Below are positions 9,769-20,424 of a DNA stretch of 64,000 nt, piece after piece. The notes under the pieces are model-generated. The model saw only the letters and a list, made by a program, of their open reading frames with translations. It made no database searches and was not told the DNA's origin. The stretch comes from Variovorax guangxiensis. Lineage in GTDB: Bacteria; Pseudomonadota; Gammaproteobacteria; Burkholderiales; Burkholderiaceae_C. A program made the position numbers and the translations under genes. The stretch covers positions 558,001-622,000 of the forward strand of contig NZ_RXFT01000001.1 of NCBI RefSeq assembly GCF_003952165.1, in the 5' to 3' direction. How positions within the stretch are numbered: the first letter of the stretch is position 1; the number at the start of each line of letters is the position of its first letter.

Positions 9769-9806
9769 ACGGCCCGTTCGCACCAGCAACGGGCCGTTTG
9801 TTTTTT
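9769..9806 (+). terminator. Intrinsic attenuator terminator of leuA
   Basis: A perfect 10 bp stem, ACGGCCCGTT (9769-9778) with AACGGGCCGT (9788-9797), has a 9-base loop and is followed by TTGTTTTTT. It sits between the leucine leader peptide and leuA. A competing pairing of CGGGC (9732-9736, inside the leader frame) with GCCCG (9772-9776) could act as anti-terminator, though it is short. Confidence 0.88.
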
Positions 9807-9847
9807 GGGGTTGCTGGTCGATTACCAACCATCTAAGAGAAATCGAC

Positions 9848-11551
9848 ATGCTCAAGCAACCTCAAAGCAAATATCGCGCATTCGCCCCGATCGGCCTCAA
9901 GGACCGTACCTGGCCCGATGCCGTGCTGACCAAGGCGCCGATCTGGCTGTCGACCGATCTGCGTGATGGCAACCAGGCCCTGGTCGAGCCCATGGACATC
10001 GCGCGCAAGATGCGCATGTTCGAAACCCTCGTGGCCATCGGCTTCAAGGAGATCGAAGTCGGCTTTCCCTCTGCTTCGCAGATCGAGTTCGATTTCGTGC
10101 GCAAGCTCATCGAGGAAGACCGCATTCCCGACGACGTGACGATCCAGGTGCTGACGCAGGCGCGCGACCACCTCATCGCTCGCACCTTCGAAGCGCTGCA
10201 GGGCGCCCCGCGCGCCATCGTGCACCTCTACAACGCCGTCGCGCCCGTGATGCGCCGCGTGGTGCTCGGCATGGACGAAGACCAGATCGTCGAGCTCGCC
10301 AGCAGCCACGCCCGCATGTTCAACGAGTTCGCCGCCAGGCAGCCGAACACGAAGTGGACCTTCCAGTACTCGCCCGAAATGTTCTCGGGCACCGACGTCC
10401 ACTTCTCCAAGCGCGTAGTCGATGCCGTCACCGAAGTCTGGGCACCGACGCCCGAGCGCAAGTGCATCGTCAACCTGCCCACCACGGTCGAGCACTCCAC
10501 GCCGAACATCTTCGCCGACATGATCGAGTGGATGCACCGCAACCTCGCTCGCCGCGACTCCATCGTGCTGTGCGTGCATCCGCACAATGACCGCGGCACC
10601 GGTACGGCGGCCGGCGAACTGGCCTTGATGGCCGGCGCCGAGCGCATCGAAGGCTGCCTTTTCGGCAACGGCGAGCGCACGGGCAACCTCGACCTGGTGA
10701 ACGTCGCGCTCAACCTCTACACCCAGGGCGTCTCGCCGGAGCTCGACTTCTCGAACATCGACGAGATCCGCGCGACGGTCGAGCACTGCAACCAGATCCC
10801 GGTGCACCCGCGCCATCCGTACGTGGGCGACCTGGTCTACACCTCGTTCTCGGGCTCGCACCAGGATGCGATCAAGAAGGCCTTCGCGGCACGCAAGGAC
10901 GGCGACATCTGGGAGATTCCGTACCTCCCCATCGACCCGAAGGACGTGGGCCGCAGCTACGAGGCCGTGATCCGCGTGAACAGCCAGTCGGGCAAGGGCG
11001 GCATGGCCTACCTGCTCGAGAGCGAATACGGCATCGAGATGCCGCGCCGCCTGCAGATGGAATTCATGCAGTCGGTGCAGCGCGTGATGGACGTGGCCGG
11101 CAAGGAGCTCACCGCCGCCGACCTCTGGCAGCTGTTCGTGCGCGAATATGGCATCGAGACCGCGCAATCGCTGCGGCACCGCCTGATCGAGGAGAAGAGC
11201 GAGGGCGCCGACGCCGCCGTGGCAATTCACGCCGACGTGCATTGGGACGGTGAAGTCCGCGCCATCGAAGGCCGCGGCAACGGCCCCATCGACGCCTTCA
11301 CCCAGGCGCTGAGCCAGGCCACTGGCCATTCCGTGCGCGTGATGGACTACCACCAGCACGCCATCGGCGCGGGTGCCGACGCCAAGTCGGTGGCCTACCT
11401 GGAGCTGCGCGTGGATGGCAACCAGACGCTCTTCGGCGTCGGCGTGGACGCGAACGTGGTCACGGCCTCGCTGAAGGCGATCGTCTCGGGCGTGCAACGT
11501 GCGCGTGCCCGGGGCGCGCACAGCGCACAATCGGTGGTTGAAGTCGCCTGA
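9848..11551 (+). CDS. leuA: 2-isopropylmalate synthase, long LeuA2-type
   Basis: A 567-residue enzyme that condenses acetyl-CoA and 3-methyl-2-oxobutanoate, the first committed step of leucine synthesis. The catalytic TIM barrel has [16 protein letters not shown] and the metal-binding [17 protein letters not shown]. The length, the N-terminal extension and the NPQSKYR-like start (here [19 protein letters not shown]) identify the subfamily also found in actinobacteria and yeast. The C-terminal ~130 residues form the leucine-binding regulatory (LeuA allosteric) domain. It is preceded by a leucine attenuator. A second, different-subfamily synthase gene follows 59 bp later. Confidence 0.94.
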   Translation: MLKQPQSKYRAFAPIGLKDRTWPDAVLTKAPIWLSTDLRDGNQALVEPMDIARKMRMFETLVAIGFKEIEVGFPSASQIEFDFVRKLIEEDRIPDDVTIQVLTQARDHLIARTFEALQGAPRAIVHLYNAVAPVMRRVVLGMDEDQIVELASSHARMFNEFAARQPNTKWTFQYSPEMFSGTDVHFSKRVVDAVTEVWAPTPERKCIVNLPTTVEHSTPNIFADMIEWMHRNLARRDSIVLCVHPHNDRGTGTAAGELALMAGAERIEGCLFGNGERTGNLDLVNVALNLYTQGVSPELDFSNIDEIRATVEHCNQIPVHPRHPYVGDLVYTSFSGSHQDAIKKAFAARKDGDIWEIPYLPIDPKDVGRSYEAVIRVNSQSGKGGMAYLLESEYGIEMPRRLQMEFMQSVQRVMDVAGKELTAADLWQLFVREYGIETAQSLRHRLIEEKSEGADAAVAIHADVHWDGEVRAIEGRGNGPIDAFTQALSQATGHSVRVMDYHQHAIGAGADAKSVAYLELRVDGNQTLFGVGVDANVVTASLKAIVSGVQRARARGAHSAQSVVEVA

Positions 11552-11610
11552 CGCTGAAGCGCTGGTCCGGTCCGGACGCGCAGGAAGGGCGCGTACGAAG
11601 GAGAACCACG

Positions 11611-13149
11611 ATGACCGACCAGCTGATCATTTTCGACACCACCCTGCGCGACGGCGAGCAATCGCCGGGCGCCTCGATGACGCGCGACGAGAAGATGCGC
11701 ATCGCCAAGCTGCTGGAGCGGCTGAAGGTCGACGTCATCGAGGCCGGCTTCCCGGCCAGCTCGAACGGCGACTTCGAGGCGGTGAAGGCGATCGCCAACG
11801 CGATCAAGGATTCGACGGTGTGCGGTCTCTCGCGCGCCAACGACCGCGACATCGGGCGCGCGGCCGAGGCCCTGAAGGGCGCCGCCCGGGGGCGGATCCA
11901 CACCTTCATCGCAACTTCGCCGCTTCACATGGAAAAGAAGCTGCGCATGTCGCCCGAGGAAGTCCATGAGCAGGCCAGGCTGGCCGTGCGCTTCGCGCGC
12001 AACCAGATCGGCGACGTGGAGTTCAGCCCGGAAGACGGCTATCGCAGCGACCCCGACTTCCTGTGCCGCGTGCTCGAGACCGTGATCAACGAGGGCGCTA
12101 CCACCATCAACGTGCCCGACACCGTCGGCTACGCCATCCCCGAGCTCTACGGCAACTTCATCAAGATGCTGCGCGAGCGCATTCCCAACAGCGACAAGGC
12201 GATCTGGTCGGTGCACTGCCACAACGACCTGGGCATGGCCGTGGCGAACTCGCTGGCCGGCGTGAAGATCGGCGGCGCGCGCCAGGTGGAGTGCACCATC
12301 AACGGCCTGGGCGAGCGCGCGGGCAATTGCTCGCTCGAAGAGGTCGTGATGGCTGTGAAGACCCGCAAGGACTACTTCGGTCTCGACCTGCGCATCGACA
12401 CGCAACACATCGTGGCCGCGAGCCGCATGGTCAGCCAGACCACCGGTTTCGTGGTGCAGCCCAACAAGGCGGTGGTGGGAGCCAATGCCTTCGCGCACGC
12501 TTCGGGTATCCACCAGGACGGTGTGCTCAAGGCGCGCGACACCTACGAAATCATGCGCGCCGAGGACGTGGGCTGGACGGCCAACAAGATCGTCCTGGGC
12601 AAGCTCAGCGGTCGCAACGCCTTCAAGCAGCGCCTGCAGGAGCTGGGCGTGGCCATGGACAGCGAGGGCGAGATCAACGCCGCCTTCCTGCGCTTCAAGG
12701 AGCTGGCCGACCGGAAGTCGGAGATTTTCGACGAGGACATTCTTGCGCTCGTCAGCGCCGAAGAGGTGTCGAACGTTGGTGAGCAGTTTGCTTTCGTCTC
12801 TCTCTCCCAGCACAGCGAAACCGGCGAGCGCCCCCAGGCGAAAATCGTGTTCACCGTCCAGGGCAAGGAAGTCACCGGCGAATCCGACGGAAATGGCCCG
12901 GTTGATGCTTCCCTGAAGGCCATCGAGTCGCACGTCAAGAGCGGTGCCGAAATGGTTCTTTACTCTGTAAATGCCATCAGCGGCTCGACGGAAAGCCAGG
13001 GAGAAGTTACAGTCCGGTTACAAAACGCAGGGCGGGTGGTCAACGGTGTGGGTGCAGATCCGGACATCGTTGTCGCTTCGGCTAAGGCTTATTTGAGTGC
13101 GCTCAACAAGTTACAGAGCCAAGCTGAGAGAGTTGCGGCACAAGGTTAG
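11611..13149 (+). CDS. leuA: 2-isopropylmalate synthase, LeuA type 1
   Basis: A 512-residue synthase of the short bacterial LeuA1 type. It has [20 protein letters not shown] (the HMGL barrel start with metal ligand Asp), [17 protein letters not shown], and the [15 protein letters not shown] and [17 protein letters not shown] signatures. The C-terminal LeuA dimer/allosteric domain begins at about residue 385. The ribosome site GGAG lies 10 bases before ATG 11611. Cotranscription with the upstream LeuA2-type gene is likely, since no terminator was seen in the 59 bp gap. A citramalate synthase role is a less likely alternative, because length and motifs fit LeuA better. The only leu attenuator seen lies before the first gene. 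Confidence 0.93.
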   Translation: MTDQLIIFDTTLRDGEQSPGASMTRDEKMRIAKLLERLKVDVIEAGFPASSNGDFEAVKAIANAIKDSTVCGLSRANDRDIGRAAEALKGAARGRIHTFIATSPLHMEKKLRMSPEEVHEQARLAVRFARNQIGDVEFSPEDGYRSDPDFLCRVLETVINEGATTINVPDTVGYAIPELYGNFIKMLRERIPNSDKAIWSVHCHNDLGMAVANSLAGVKIGGARQVECTINGLGERAGNCSLEEVVMAVKTRKDYFGLDLRIDTQHIVAASRMVSQTTGFVVQPNKAVVGANAFAHASGIHQDGVLKARDTYEIMRAEDVGWTANKIVLGKLSGRNAFKQRLQELGVAMDSEGEINAAFLRFKELADRKSEIFDEDILALVSAEEVSNVGEQFAFVSLSQHSETGERPQAKIVFTVQGKEVTGESDGNGPVDASLKAIESHVKSGAEMVLYSVNAISGSTESQGEVTVRLQNAGRVVNGVGADPDIVVASAKAYLSALNKLQSQAERVAAQG

Positions 13150-13203
13150 GTTTTCGGGCGATCCTTGATATTCGAATGAAGAAGAGGATGCAAGTAACTG
13201 ATA

Positions 13204-13232
13204 TTGCGTGTCTTTTTTGATTTCGATACACT
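13204..13232 (+). promoter_or_regulatory. Candidate sigma-70 promoter of pbpG
   Basis: TTGCGT (13204-13209) and TACACT (13227-13232) are spaced 17 bp apart in the 116 bp gap before pbpG, within a T-rich stretch. This is the only promoter-like pair seen there. Confidence 0.4.
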
Positions 13233-13265
13233 GCGGTCCTCGTTTTTGCCGCTGGAGATTTTTTA

Positions 13266-14480
13266 ATGCCTGAAGCCCGCCTACGCCGAGTTTCCAGCCA
13301 GCGGTTCCTGCCCGCTTTCAAAGCCATCGCCGTCGCGCTCTGCGCCACGGCGTTTTTGCTGCCTGGCGCCCAGGCCGCGAAGAAGGAAAAGCCCGCCGCC
13401 GCCAAGACCGCCGTCGCCTCCAAGAAGGCGAAGGGGCCGGTGCCGGTCGAAGTCAAGCGCAACGCCGCTTCCTCCAAGACCGCCACTGTCGCCAAGCGCG
13501 GCGGCCGTGCCGAAAAGGCCGAACGTGCCGAGAAGGTGGTTCGCGGCGGCCGCAACGTCGTCGCCACCATCCACAAGAAGAACGGCAAGACCGTGGTGGC
13601 CGTGCAGCGCCGCTCGGTGGTTCGCGTCGTCGAGGCGCCCGCGCGCCAGTCCTTCGGCCAGATGGCCGGGCTGCATGGAACCGAAGATGCGCTCGACCTG
13701 AAGTCGAGCGTCGCCCTGGTCATCGACCAGGACACCCACGAAGTGCTGTTCAGCAAGAACGACCATGCCGTGCTGCCGATCGCTTCGCTTACCAAGCTCA
13801 TGACCGGCCTGCTCATCAGCGAGGCCCATCTGCCGAACGACGAACTCATCACCATCACCCAGGACGACGTCGACACCGAGAAGCGCAGCAGCTCGCGCCT
13901 GACGGTAGGCACCACGCTCTCGCGCGGCGAACTGCTGCACCTGGCGCTGATGTCGAGCGAAAACCGCGCCGCGCACGCGCTGGGCCGCACCTACCCGGGC
14001 GGCCTGACGACCTTCGTGAGCATCATGAATGCCAAGGCCAAGATGCTCGGCATGAAGGACACGCGCTACGTGGAACCGACCGGCCTCTCGAGCCGCAACC
14101 AGTCGAGCGCGCAAGACCTGGCGCTGCTGGTCAATGCCGCCTATGCCGATGCCACGGTGCGTTCGCTGTCCACCTCGCCTGAATACCAGGTCGAAGTCGG
14201 CAACCGAGTGCTGCAGTTCAACACCACCAACCGCCTCGTGAAGAGCCCCGACTGGGAAATCGGCGTGCAGAAGACCGGCTACATCTCCGAAGCCGGCCAG
14301 TGCCTCGTGATGCAGGCGCGGGTGGCGGGCCGCAAGCTGATCATGGTGTTCCTGGATTCGGCCGGCAAGTTCAGCCGTATCGCCGATGCGGAGCGCGTCC
14401 GCCGCTGGGTTGAAGCCACGCACTCGGTGGGCTCGCCGGCGGCTTCGTCGCGCAATGCTGCTTACCAGGTGGCTGGCTGA
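13266..14480 (+). CDS. pbpG: D-alanyl-D-alanine endopeptidase / carboxypeptidase (PBP7-like, family S11)
   Basis: A 404-residue periplasmic penicillin-binding protein acting on peptidoglycan cross-links. An N-terminal signal peptide (about residues 14-37, ending LLPGAQAA) is followed by a ~90-residue Lys/Ala-rich basic linker, unusual in length. The S11 catalytic domain has SLTK with nucleophile Ser174 and Lys177, the SEN motif in MSSENRAAHAL, and the KTG box in VQKTGYISEAGQCLV. The start is ATG 13266 with GGAG upstream. A bidirectional terminator follows the stop. Confidence 0.92.
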   Translation: MPEARLRRVSSQRFLPAFKAIAVALCATAFLLPGAQAAKKEKPAAAKTAVASKKAKGPVPVEVKRNAASSKTATVAKRGGRAEKAERAEKVVRGGRNVVATIHKKNGKTVVAVQRRSVVRVVEAPARQSFGQMAGLHGTEDALDLKSSVALVIDQDTHEVLFSKNDHAVLPIASLTKLMTGLLISEAHLPNDELITITQDDVDTEKRSSSRLTVGTTLSRGELLHLALMSSENRAAHALGRTYPGGLTTFVSIMNAKAKMLGMKDTRYVEPTGLSSRNQSSAQDLALLVNAAYADATVRSLSTSPEYQVEVGNRVLQFNTTNRLVKSPDWEIGVQKTGYISEAGQCLVMQARVAGRKLIMVFLDSAGKFSRIADAERVRRWVEATHSVGSPAASSRNAAYQVAG

Positions 14481-14521
14481 TCAGCCGATCGGGCAAGTCC
14501 CCGGCCCTCCACCTCCAACGA

Positions 14522-14547
14522 AAAACAGGCCCTCTCGGGGCCTGTTT
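14522..14547. terminator. Bidirectional terminator between pbpG and the IclR gene
   Basis: AAAACAGGCCC-TCTC-GGGGCCTGTTTT is a near-perfect hairpin with A-tracts before and T-tracts after the stem. It would therefore terminate both the plus-strand pbpG transcript and the minus-strand IclR-family transcript. Confidence 0.88.
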
Positions 14548-14576
14548 TGCTTGGGGGTGGCTGTTTGGCCCGCTTG

Positions 14577-15407
14577 TCAGACGCTGGCCGATGGTGCAGA
14601 CCCCCCCGAGGGTGACGGCGTTGCCGGCATGCCTTCCTTGAACCCCAGCGCACCCGAGATTTCGTTTGCCGTCGCCTGCAGCTTGGGCAGCCAGCCCTCG
14701 TCCAGCCGGTCGGCCGGCGCGGAGATCGACAGCCCCGCCACCAGCTTGCCCTGGTCGTCGTAGATGCCTGCGGCCATGCAACGCACACCCAACTCCAGTT
14801 CTTCGTTGTCGCGGGCAATGCCGTATTGGCGCGCCTTCGACAACTCGCGCTCCAGCGCCGGCAGCTGGGTGATGCTGTTGCGCGTGTGGCCCGCCAGGCC
14901 GGTGCGGGTGGCGTAGCTGCGCACCCGTTGCGGGTCATCGGCCGCCAGGAACAGCTTGCCGGTCGAAGTCAGGTGCAGCGCGGCGCGGCCGCCGATGGCA
15001 CGCACCACCTGCATGCCCGAGCGCTCGCTGTAGGAGCGCTCGATGTACACGATCTCGTCGCCCTGGCGCATGCTGAGGTTGACGGGCTGCTGCGTCAGCT
15101 TGTGCAGCTCGCGCATCGGGCCCAAGGCCGCGTCGCGCACGTTGAGCCGGCCCTTGACCAGGTTGCCCAGCTCCAGCAGGCGCATGCCGAGCCGGTAGCT
15201 CCCGGCCTCGGGGCGGTCGACGAAACGGCCGACTGCCAGGTCGTTGAGGATGCGGTGCGTGGTCGACGGGTGGAGCCCCGTCTTTTCGCTGATCTCCTTC
15301 AGCGAAATGGCGTCCTCGCGCGATGCCAGGACGTCGATCAGCGCAAACATGCGCTCGATCACCTGGATCACGGGAACGGCGGGAATGTCGGATTGGTTTT
15401 TTCTCAT
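14577..15407 (-). CDS. IclR family transcriptional regulator
   Basis: A 276-residue regulator. The N-terminal winged helix-turn-helix (residues ~14-75) includes SLKEISEKTGLHPSTTHRIL. The C-terminal IclR effector domain includes RAALHLTSTGKLFLA and LEREL-x9-IARDNEELELGVRCMAA. The last ~20 residues are a Pro/Ser-rich tail. It lies upstream of bpt in the opposite reading order (ends at 14577, starts at 15407), convergent with pbpG. No catabolic operon is adjacent, so its target is not evident. Confidence 0.93.
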   Translation of the reverse strand: MRKNQSDIPAVPVIQVIERMFALIDVLASREDAISLKEISEKTGLHPSTTHRILNDLAVGRFVDRPEAGSYRLGMRLLELGNLVKGRLNVRDAALGPMRELHKLTQQPVNLSMRQGDEIVYIERSYSERSGMQVVRAIGGRAALHLTSTGKLFLAADDPQRVRSYATRTGLAGHTRNSITQLPALERELSKARQYGIARDNEELELGVRCMAAGIYDDQGKLVAGLSISAPADRLDEGWLPKLQATANEISGALGFKEGMPATPSPSGGSAPSASV

Positions 15408-15437
15408 GGCGCTCTGCGGTGATGACCGAGCGCCATT

Positions 15438-16187
15438 TTACCTTGTGAAATCACTTGGCGGCTGCCAGCGGCCATCCAACAACACTTCATGAGGGGAGAA
15501 GCGCGCCTTGTAGTTCATCTTGGGGCTGTGCTCGATCCAGTAGCCCAGGTAGACGTGCGGCAGCCCGAGCTTGCGGGCCTGCTCGATCTGCCATAGCACG
15601 CTGTAGGTGCCGTAGCCGGCGCTCGAATCGGGCTCGTAGAAGGTGTAGACGGCCGAGATGCCGTCGTTGAGCACATCGAGGATCGACACCATCCTGAGCG
15701 CTCCCGCGCTGCCGTCGGGCTGGGTCTCGCGGAATTCCACCAGCCGCGAGTTGACGCGGCTCTGGAGCAGGAACTGGGTGTACTGGTCGATGCTGTCGTG
15801 GTCCATGCCGCCGCCTGCGTGGCGGCCGTTCTGGTAGCGCAGGTAGAGCTGGTAGTGCTCCGGCATGAAGCACAGCTTGAGCACGCGGGCCTGCAGGTTT
15901 GCGTGCTGCTTCAGCGCCCGGCGCTGGCTGCGGTTGGGATGGAAGGCATTGGCCAGCACGCGCAGCGGAATGCAGGCCCGGCAACCATCGCAGTACGGCC
16001 GGTAGGTGAACATGCCGCTGCGCCGGAAGCCGCTGAGCACCAGGTCCGAATAGGCGTCGTTGTGGATCAGGTGGCTGGGCGTGGCCACTTGCGAGCGGGC
16101 TTGCCGGTCCGGCAGGTAGCTGCACGGGTAGGGCGCAGTCGCGTAGAACTGCAGTGTGTGAAGCGGGAGGTCCTTGAGGTGCGTCAC
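15438..16187 (-). CDS. bpt: Aspartate/glutamate leucyltransferase (arginyl-tRNA--protein transferase family)
   Basis: A 249-residue protein that attaches leucine from Leu-tRNA to N-terminal Asp or Glu of proteins, making them ClpS/ClpAP substrates in the N-degron pathway. The N-terminal ATE domain has the Cys-rich [17 protein letters not shown]. The C-terminal domain has [16 protein letters not shown] and [15 protein letters not shown], both family signatures. Translation starts at GTG 16187, which overlaps the aat stop as GTGA. That start gives the expected [16 protein letters not shown]-terminus. It is the downstream partner of aat. Confidence 0.93.
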   Translation of the reverse strand: MTHLKDLPLHTLQFYATAPYPCSYLPDRQARSQVATPSHLIHNDAYSDLVLSGFRRSGMFTYRPYCDGCRACIPLRVLANAFHPNRSQRRALKQHANLQARVLKLCFMPEHYQLYLRYQNGRHAGGGMDHDSIDQYTQFLLQSRVNSRLVEFRETQPDGSAGALRMVSILDVLNDGISAVYTFYEPDSSAGYGTYSVLWQIEQARKLGLPHVYLGYWIEHSPKMNYKARFSPHEVLLDGRWQPPSDFTR

Positions 16188-16945
16188 GTCAGGGAAGGAG
16201 GTCGCGCTGAAAGGAGTTCGGACCAGTATACGGGCTCGAATCGCCACCGTGGGCCCTCTTGCTGCCGTGCCCCTGCCACGTGCGCGACGAAGCGCTTGCG
16301 CGCCATTTCGCGTGCGCCGAGGCTCGCGAGGTGGGCGGTGTTCTGCTGGCAGTCGATCATCCGCACGCCGAAGTGGCGGCATAGCGACACCAGCGCGGCC
16401 AGCGCGATCTTCGATGCGTCCGGCCGGCGGGTGAACATCGACTCGCCGAACACCGCGCGGCCCAGCGAAACGCAGTAGAGGCCGCCCGCCAGTTCGCCAT
16501 CGATCCAGGTCTCGACGCTGTGGGCGTGGCCCGCGCGGTGCAAATCCGTATAGGCCGCCACCATGTCCGGCACGATCCAGGTGCCCGACTGGCCCACCCG
16601 CGGCGAGGCCGAGCAGGCCCTGATGACGGCCTCGAAACCGTGGTCGATGCGCACCTCGCAGCCGGGCGTTTCCACGAAGCGCGCCAGGGTCTTGCGCAGA
16701 GAGCGGTGCAGCCTGAACTCGTCCACCTGCAGCACCATGCGTGGGTCGGGGCTCCACCACAGGATCGGCTGGTCCTCGCTGAACCAGGGAAAGACACAGT
16801 TGCCGTACGCCTGCATCAGAGTATCGACGTCGAGAGCACCTCCGGCGGCCAGCAGGCCGGGCACCGGGTCGGCCACGCCCCAGGCCGAGGCGGGGTCGGG
16901 CAGGGCATCTCCAGGTTCCAGCCAGGGAAGTTGTCGCATGGGCAT
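16184..16945 (-). CDS. aat: Leucyl/phenylalanyl-tRNA--protein transferase
   Basis: A 253-residue enzyme that adds Leu or Phe to N-terminal Lys/Arg of proteins. Visible motifs are [13 protein letters not shown] at the start, [21 protein letters not shown], the substrate-binding [10 protein letters not shown], and [20 protein letters not shown] with [17 protein letters not shown] and [17 protein letters not shown] 16945 was chosen; ATG 16939 is an alternative two codons in. Neither has a strong ribosome site. It is coupled to bpt by a 4-base GTGA overlap, so both branches of the bacterial N-degron pathway are made together. Confidence 0.95.
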   Translation of the reverse strand: MPMRQLPWLEPGDALPDPASAWGVADPVPGLLAAGGALDVDTLMQAYGNCVFPWFSEDQPILWWSPDPRMVLQVDEFRLHRSLRKTLARFVETPGCEVRIDHGFEAVIRACSASPRVGQSGTWIVPDMVAAYTDLHRAGHAHSVETWIDGELAGGLYCVSLGRAVFGESMFTRRPDASKIALAALVSLCRHFGVRMIDCQQNTAHLASLGAREMARKRFVAHVAGARQQEGPRWRFEPVYWSELLSARPPSLT

Positions 16946-17144
16946 AGGTATACACGGCTTCGCAAACACCAATCCAGTGGGCGAAAATCGCTGGTCGCCG
17001 ATATCGCCACCAGCGTTCGGCCCACACGCCACGGCACCACAAGACCCGCCGGAAACCCTATAGTGCACAGCTTGCATCCGCAGCACCCACGAACAGATCA
17101 GGCAGGCCCGAGCGCACGCCGGGGATAAGTACAAGAGGACAACG

Positions 17145-19475
17145 TTGACCACTGAACCCAATCCCACCCGCTTCGGCAGCGGCCAGGCAGTGCGCCGCCT
17201 GGAAGATGAAAGCCTTCTGTCGGGCGCCGGCCGCTACACCGACGACGTCACGCTCCCCGAGCAGGCGCACCTCGTCTTCCTTCGATCCTCTTACCCGCAC
17301 GCGCGCATCCTGTCCATCGACACCAGCGCCGCCGCCGCCATGCCCGGCGTGCTGCGAGTGATCACCGGCGCCGAGATGGTGGAGGCCGGCGTCAAACCTC
17401 TTCCTGGTGCCGCCGGCTTCAAGCGCGCCGACGGCAGCGACAGCGCCAGCCCCCCGCGCCGAGCCATCGCCCACGAGCGCACCCGTTTCGTCGGCGAAGT
17501 GGTGGCGGCCGTGGTGGCCGACACCGTGCAGCAGGCGCGCGACGCCGCCGAAGCCATCGTGGTCGACTACGAAGACCTGCCCATGGTGGTCGACCTCGCC
17601 AGTGCCACCGCGGAAGGCGCGCCGCTGCTGTGCGAGGAGGCCACCGGCAACATCTCCGCCGAAATGCGCCACGGCAGCAGCGAGGCTGCCACGGCCGCCT
17701 TCGCCAAGGCCAGCCACGTGGTCGCGCTCGACGTGAACAACCAGCGCGTGGTCGCCCTGACGATCGAGCCGCGCTCGGTGCTCGCGGCGCGCGACGCCGA
17801 AACCGGCCGCCTCACGATCCGCATGAGCACCCAGATGCCCTCCGGCGTGCGCGATTCCATCTGCGCCGCCATCGGCCTGCCCAAGGAAAAGGTGCGCGTG
17901 GTGGTAGGAGATGTCGGCGGCGGCTTCGGCATGAAGACCGGCGCCTACCCGGAGGACATCGCCGTCGCCTATGCGGCGCTCCAGGTGGACCGGCCGGTGA
18001 AGTGGGTGGCCGACCGCAGCGAGGAGTTCCTCTCCAGCGCGCACGGCCGCGACATCGAGGCGCGCGCCGAGATGGCACTCGACGCCGATGGCAAGATCCT
18101 CGCGCTGCGCATCAAGACGCTGGCCAACGTCGGCGCCTACGCGACCGGCACCGGCGTCGCAATCCAGCTGCTGATCGGCCCCTGGGTGCAGACCAGCGTC
18201 TACGACATCCAGACCATCGACTTCCATTTCAAGGCGGTGCTCACCAACACCGCTCCCACTGGCGCCTACCGCGGCGCGGGCCGCCCCGAAGCCATCTTCA
18301 CCATCGAACGGCTCATGGACGAGGCCGCGCGCCAGACCGGCATCGACCGCATCGTGCTGCGCCGGCGCAACTTCATCCGCCCCGAGCAGATGCCGTACAA
18401 GAACCCGATGGCGCAGACCTACGACACGGGCAACTTCGAGTCGGTGATGGACCAGGCGCTCACGCTTGCCGACTGGCAGGGTTTCGAGAGCCGCGCCGCC
18501 GAGTCGGCCGGCCGTGGCAAGCACCGCGGCCTGGGCATCGCCACTTTCCTCGAATGGACCGGCGGCAACGTGTTCGAGGAGCGCGTCACCGTCTCGGTGC
18601 AGGCCGACGGCGTGATCGAGGTTTTCTCGGCCGTCAACGCCATGGGGCAGGGCATTGCCACCTCGCTGGCCCAGCTCGCCGTGGATGCCTTCGGCGTGCC
18701 CATCGAGAAAGTGCGCGTGGTGCTGGGCGACACCGACCGCGGCGACGGCTTCGGCAGCGCCGGCTCGCGCTCTCTCTTCACCGGCGGCTCGGCCGTGCGC
18801 ATCGGCGCCGAGCGCACCATCGACAAGGCTCGCGAACTGGCCGCGCAGGAGTTCGAGGCGGCGCTCGACGACATCGTCTACAGCCGAGGCGTCTTCAACG
18901 TGGCCGGCACCGACCTCGAACTCGACCTCTTCACGCTCGCGGCGAAGCAACCGGGGCGCGAGATCTTCGTCGACTCCACCAGCACCGTGGCCGGCCCCAC
19001 CTGGCCCAACGGCTGCCACATCTGCGAGATCGAGATCGATCCGCCCACCGGCGAGATCAGCGTGGTGGCCTACAGCTCGGTCAACGACGTGGGCCGCGTC
19101 ATCAATCCGATGATCGTGCGCGGCCAGCTCGAAGGCGGTGCGGTGCAGGGCATCGGCCAGGCGCTGTACGAGCAGGTGGTGTACGACCACGAGACCGGCC
19201 AGCCCGTCACCGGCAGCCTGATGGACTACGCCGCCCCGCGCGCCGACATCGTCGACACCATGTTCAACATGGAGATGGACGAGTCGACGCCCTGCAAGAA
19301 CAACCCGCTGGGCGTGAAGGGCGTGGGCGAGCTGGGCACCATCGGCGCCACGCCGGCCATCGTGAATGCGGTGGCCGACGCCTTCGCGCGCAACGGCTTC
19401 GCTACGCGCGCGCCGCGGCTGCACATGCCGCTGAGCCCTGCGCGTGTCTGGCAGGCGATGCAAACGGTCGATTGA
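17145..19475 (+). CDS. Xanthine dehydrogenase-family molybdopterin-binding subunit
   Basis: A 776-residue large subunit of a molybdenum hydroxylase (CO dehydrogenase CoxL / aldehyde oxidase family). Motifs include [20 protein letters not shown] at the N-terminus, the Mo-cofactor loop [29 protein letters not shown], and the catalytic-Glu segment [11 protein letters not shown] near the C-terminus. The coding start is TTG 17145, preceded by AGAGGA; no in-frame ATG gives a full N-terminus. The FAD (CoxM) and 2Fe-2S (CoxS) subunits normally encoded alongside are absent from both flanks, so it must pair with subunits encoded elsewhere. The substrate cannot be deduced. An AraC-family gene follows. 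Confidence 0.9.
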   Translation: MTTEPNPTRFGSGQAVRRLEDESLLSGAGRYTDDVTLPEQAHLVFLRSSYPHARILSIDTSAAAAMPGVLRVITGAEMVEAGVKPLPGAAGFKRADGSDSASPPRRAIAHERTRFVGEVVAAVVADTVQQARDAAEAIVVDYEDLPMVVDLASATAEGAPLLCEEATGNISAEMRHGSSEAATAAFAKASHVVALDVNNQRVVALTIEPRSVLAARDAETGRLTIRMSTQMPSGVRDSICAAIGLPKEKVRVVVGDVGGGFGMKTGAYPEDIAVAYAALQVDRPVKWVADRSEEFLSSAHGRDIEARAEMALDADGKILALRIKTLANVGAYATGTGVAIQLLIGPWVQTSVYDIQTIDFHFKAVLTNTAPTGAYRGAGRPEAIFTIERLMDEAARQTGIDRIVLRRRNFIRPEQMPYKNPMAQTYDTGNFESVMDQALTLADWQGFESRAAESAGRGKHRGLGIATFLEWTGGNVFEERVTVSVQADGVIEVFSAVNAMGQGIATSLAQLAVDAFGVPIEKVRVVLGDTDRGDGFGSAGSRSLFTGGSAVRIGAERTIDKARELAAQEFEAALDDIVYSRGVFNVAGTDLELDLFTLAAKQPGREIFVDSTSTVAGPTWPNGCHICEIEIDPPTGEISVVAYSSVNDVGRVINPMIVRGQLEGGAVQGIGQALYEQVVYDHETGQPVTGSLMDYAAPRADIVDTMFNMEMDESTPCKNNPLGVKGVGELGTIGATPAIVNAVADAFARNGFATRAPRLHMPLSPARVWQAMQTVD

Positions 19476-19509
19476 GCAATCGTTTTCGTGGGGCAGAAAG
19501 GCACCGGCC

Positions 19510-20424
19510 ATGCTTGTCACCACCGAGGTCCGGACCGATGCGATCCGCATCGCCAGCTACCGCTGCGACGCGGGGCCCGACGCGCAGCCCTTCACCGAGC
19601 TGCACGAAGGCCATTCCGTCTCGTACGTGCGAAGGGGCAGCTTCGGCTATCGCACGCGCGGAAATGCCTATGAGCTGGTCGCCGGCTCGGTGCTGGTCGG
19701 CTGTCCGGGCGACGAGTACGTCTGCACGCACGACCACCATCTCTGCGGCGACGAGTGCCTGGCCTTTCATCTCTCGCCGGGCTTCGTAGACCTGATCGGC
19801 GGTGACCGCAAGACCTGGCGCACCGGCGGTGTGCCGCCGCTGGCCGAGCTCGTGGTCATCGGCGAGCTGGCCCAGGCCGCTGCCGACGGACAGAGCGACG
19901 TGGGGCTGGACGAACTGGGCATGTGGTTCGCGAGCCGCTTCGTCGAGGTCGTCTCGGGGCGAGCGAAGCCAAAGTTGCCGTCCCCGGCCATCTCTCGCGA
20001 CCGCCGCCGCGCGGTCGATGCCGCGATGTGGATCGACGCCAACCTGCAGCACGACATCGGCCTCGACGGCGCCGCTGCCGAAGCCGGCCTGAGCTCCTTC
20101 CACTTCCTGCGGCTCTTCTCGCAGGTGCTGGGCGTCACGCCGCACCAGTACCTCGTGCGCTCGCGCCTGCGGCATGCCGCGCGCCTGCTGGCCGACGACG
20201 ACAGCCGGCCCGTGACCGAGGTCGCGCTGGACGTGGGCTTTGCCGACCTCAGCAACTTCGTGCGCACCTTCCATCGCGCAGCGGGCGTGTCGCCGGGCGG
20301 CTTCCGCAAGGCGGCGAAAGGCGACCGCAAGATTCTCCAAGATCGCATCGCGGCGCTCTTCGATGATGGACTCCTGATCAACCCATCGAGTAGGAAGCCA
20401 TCATGTACGACCACATCGGACTGA
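19510..20424 (+). CDS. AraC family transcriptional regulator
   Basis: A 304-residue regulator. The N-terminal cupin-like sensing domain includes [20 protein letters not shown]. The C-terminal double helix-turn-helix (about residues 175-275) includes [40 protein letters not shown] and [20 protein letters not shown]. Its 3' end overlaps the VOC gene by 22 bp. ATG 19510 gives the shortest sensible N-terminus. Its nearest candidate targets are the upstream molybdenum hydroxylase and the downstream VOC and SRPBCC genes, an inference from position only. Confidence 0.92.
   Translation: MLVTTEVRTDAIRIASYRCDAGPDAQPFTELHEGHSVSYVRRGSFGYRTRGNAYELVAGSVLVGCPGDEYVCTHDHHLCGDECLAFHLSPGFVDLIGGDRKTWRTGGVPPLAELVVIGELAQAAADGQSDVGLDELGMWFASRFVEVVSGRAKPKLPSPAISRDRRRAVDAAMWIDANLQHDIGLDGAAAEAGLSSFHFLRLFSQVLGVTPHQYLVRSRLRHAARLLADDDSRPVTEVALDVGFADLSNFVRTFHRAAGVSPGGFRKAAKGDRKILQDRIAALFDDGLLINPSSRKPSCTTTSD

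Noticed and set aside
9833..11530. 565-codon minus-strand frame opposite leuA
   Set aside because: Antisense shadow with no family features.
17058..19550. Long minus-strand open frame of more than 800 codons opposite the molybdenum hydroxylase
   Set aside because: It is rich in His/Arg/Asp, has no motifs and no ribosome site, and mirrors the GC3-biased codons of the plus-strand gene. Typical antisense shadow in GC-rich DNA.
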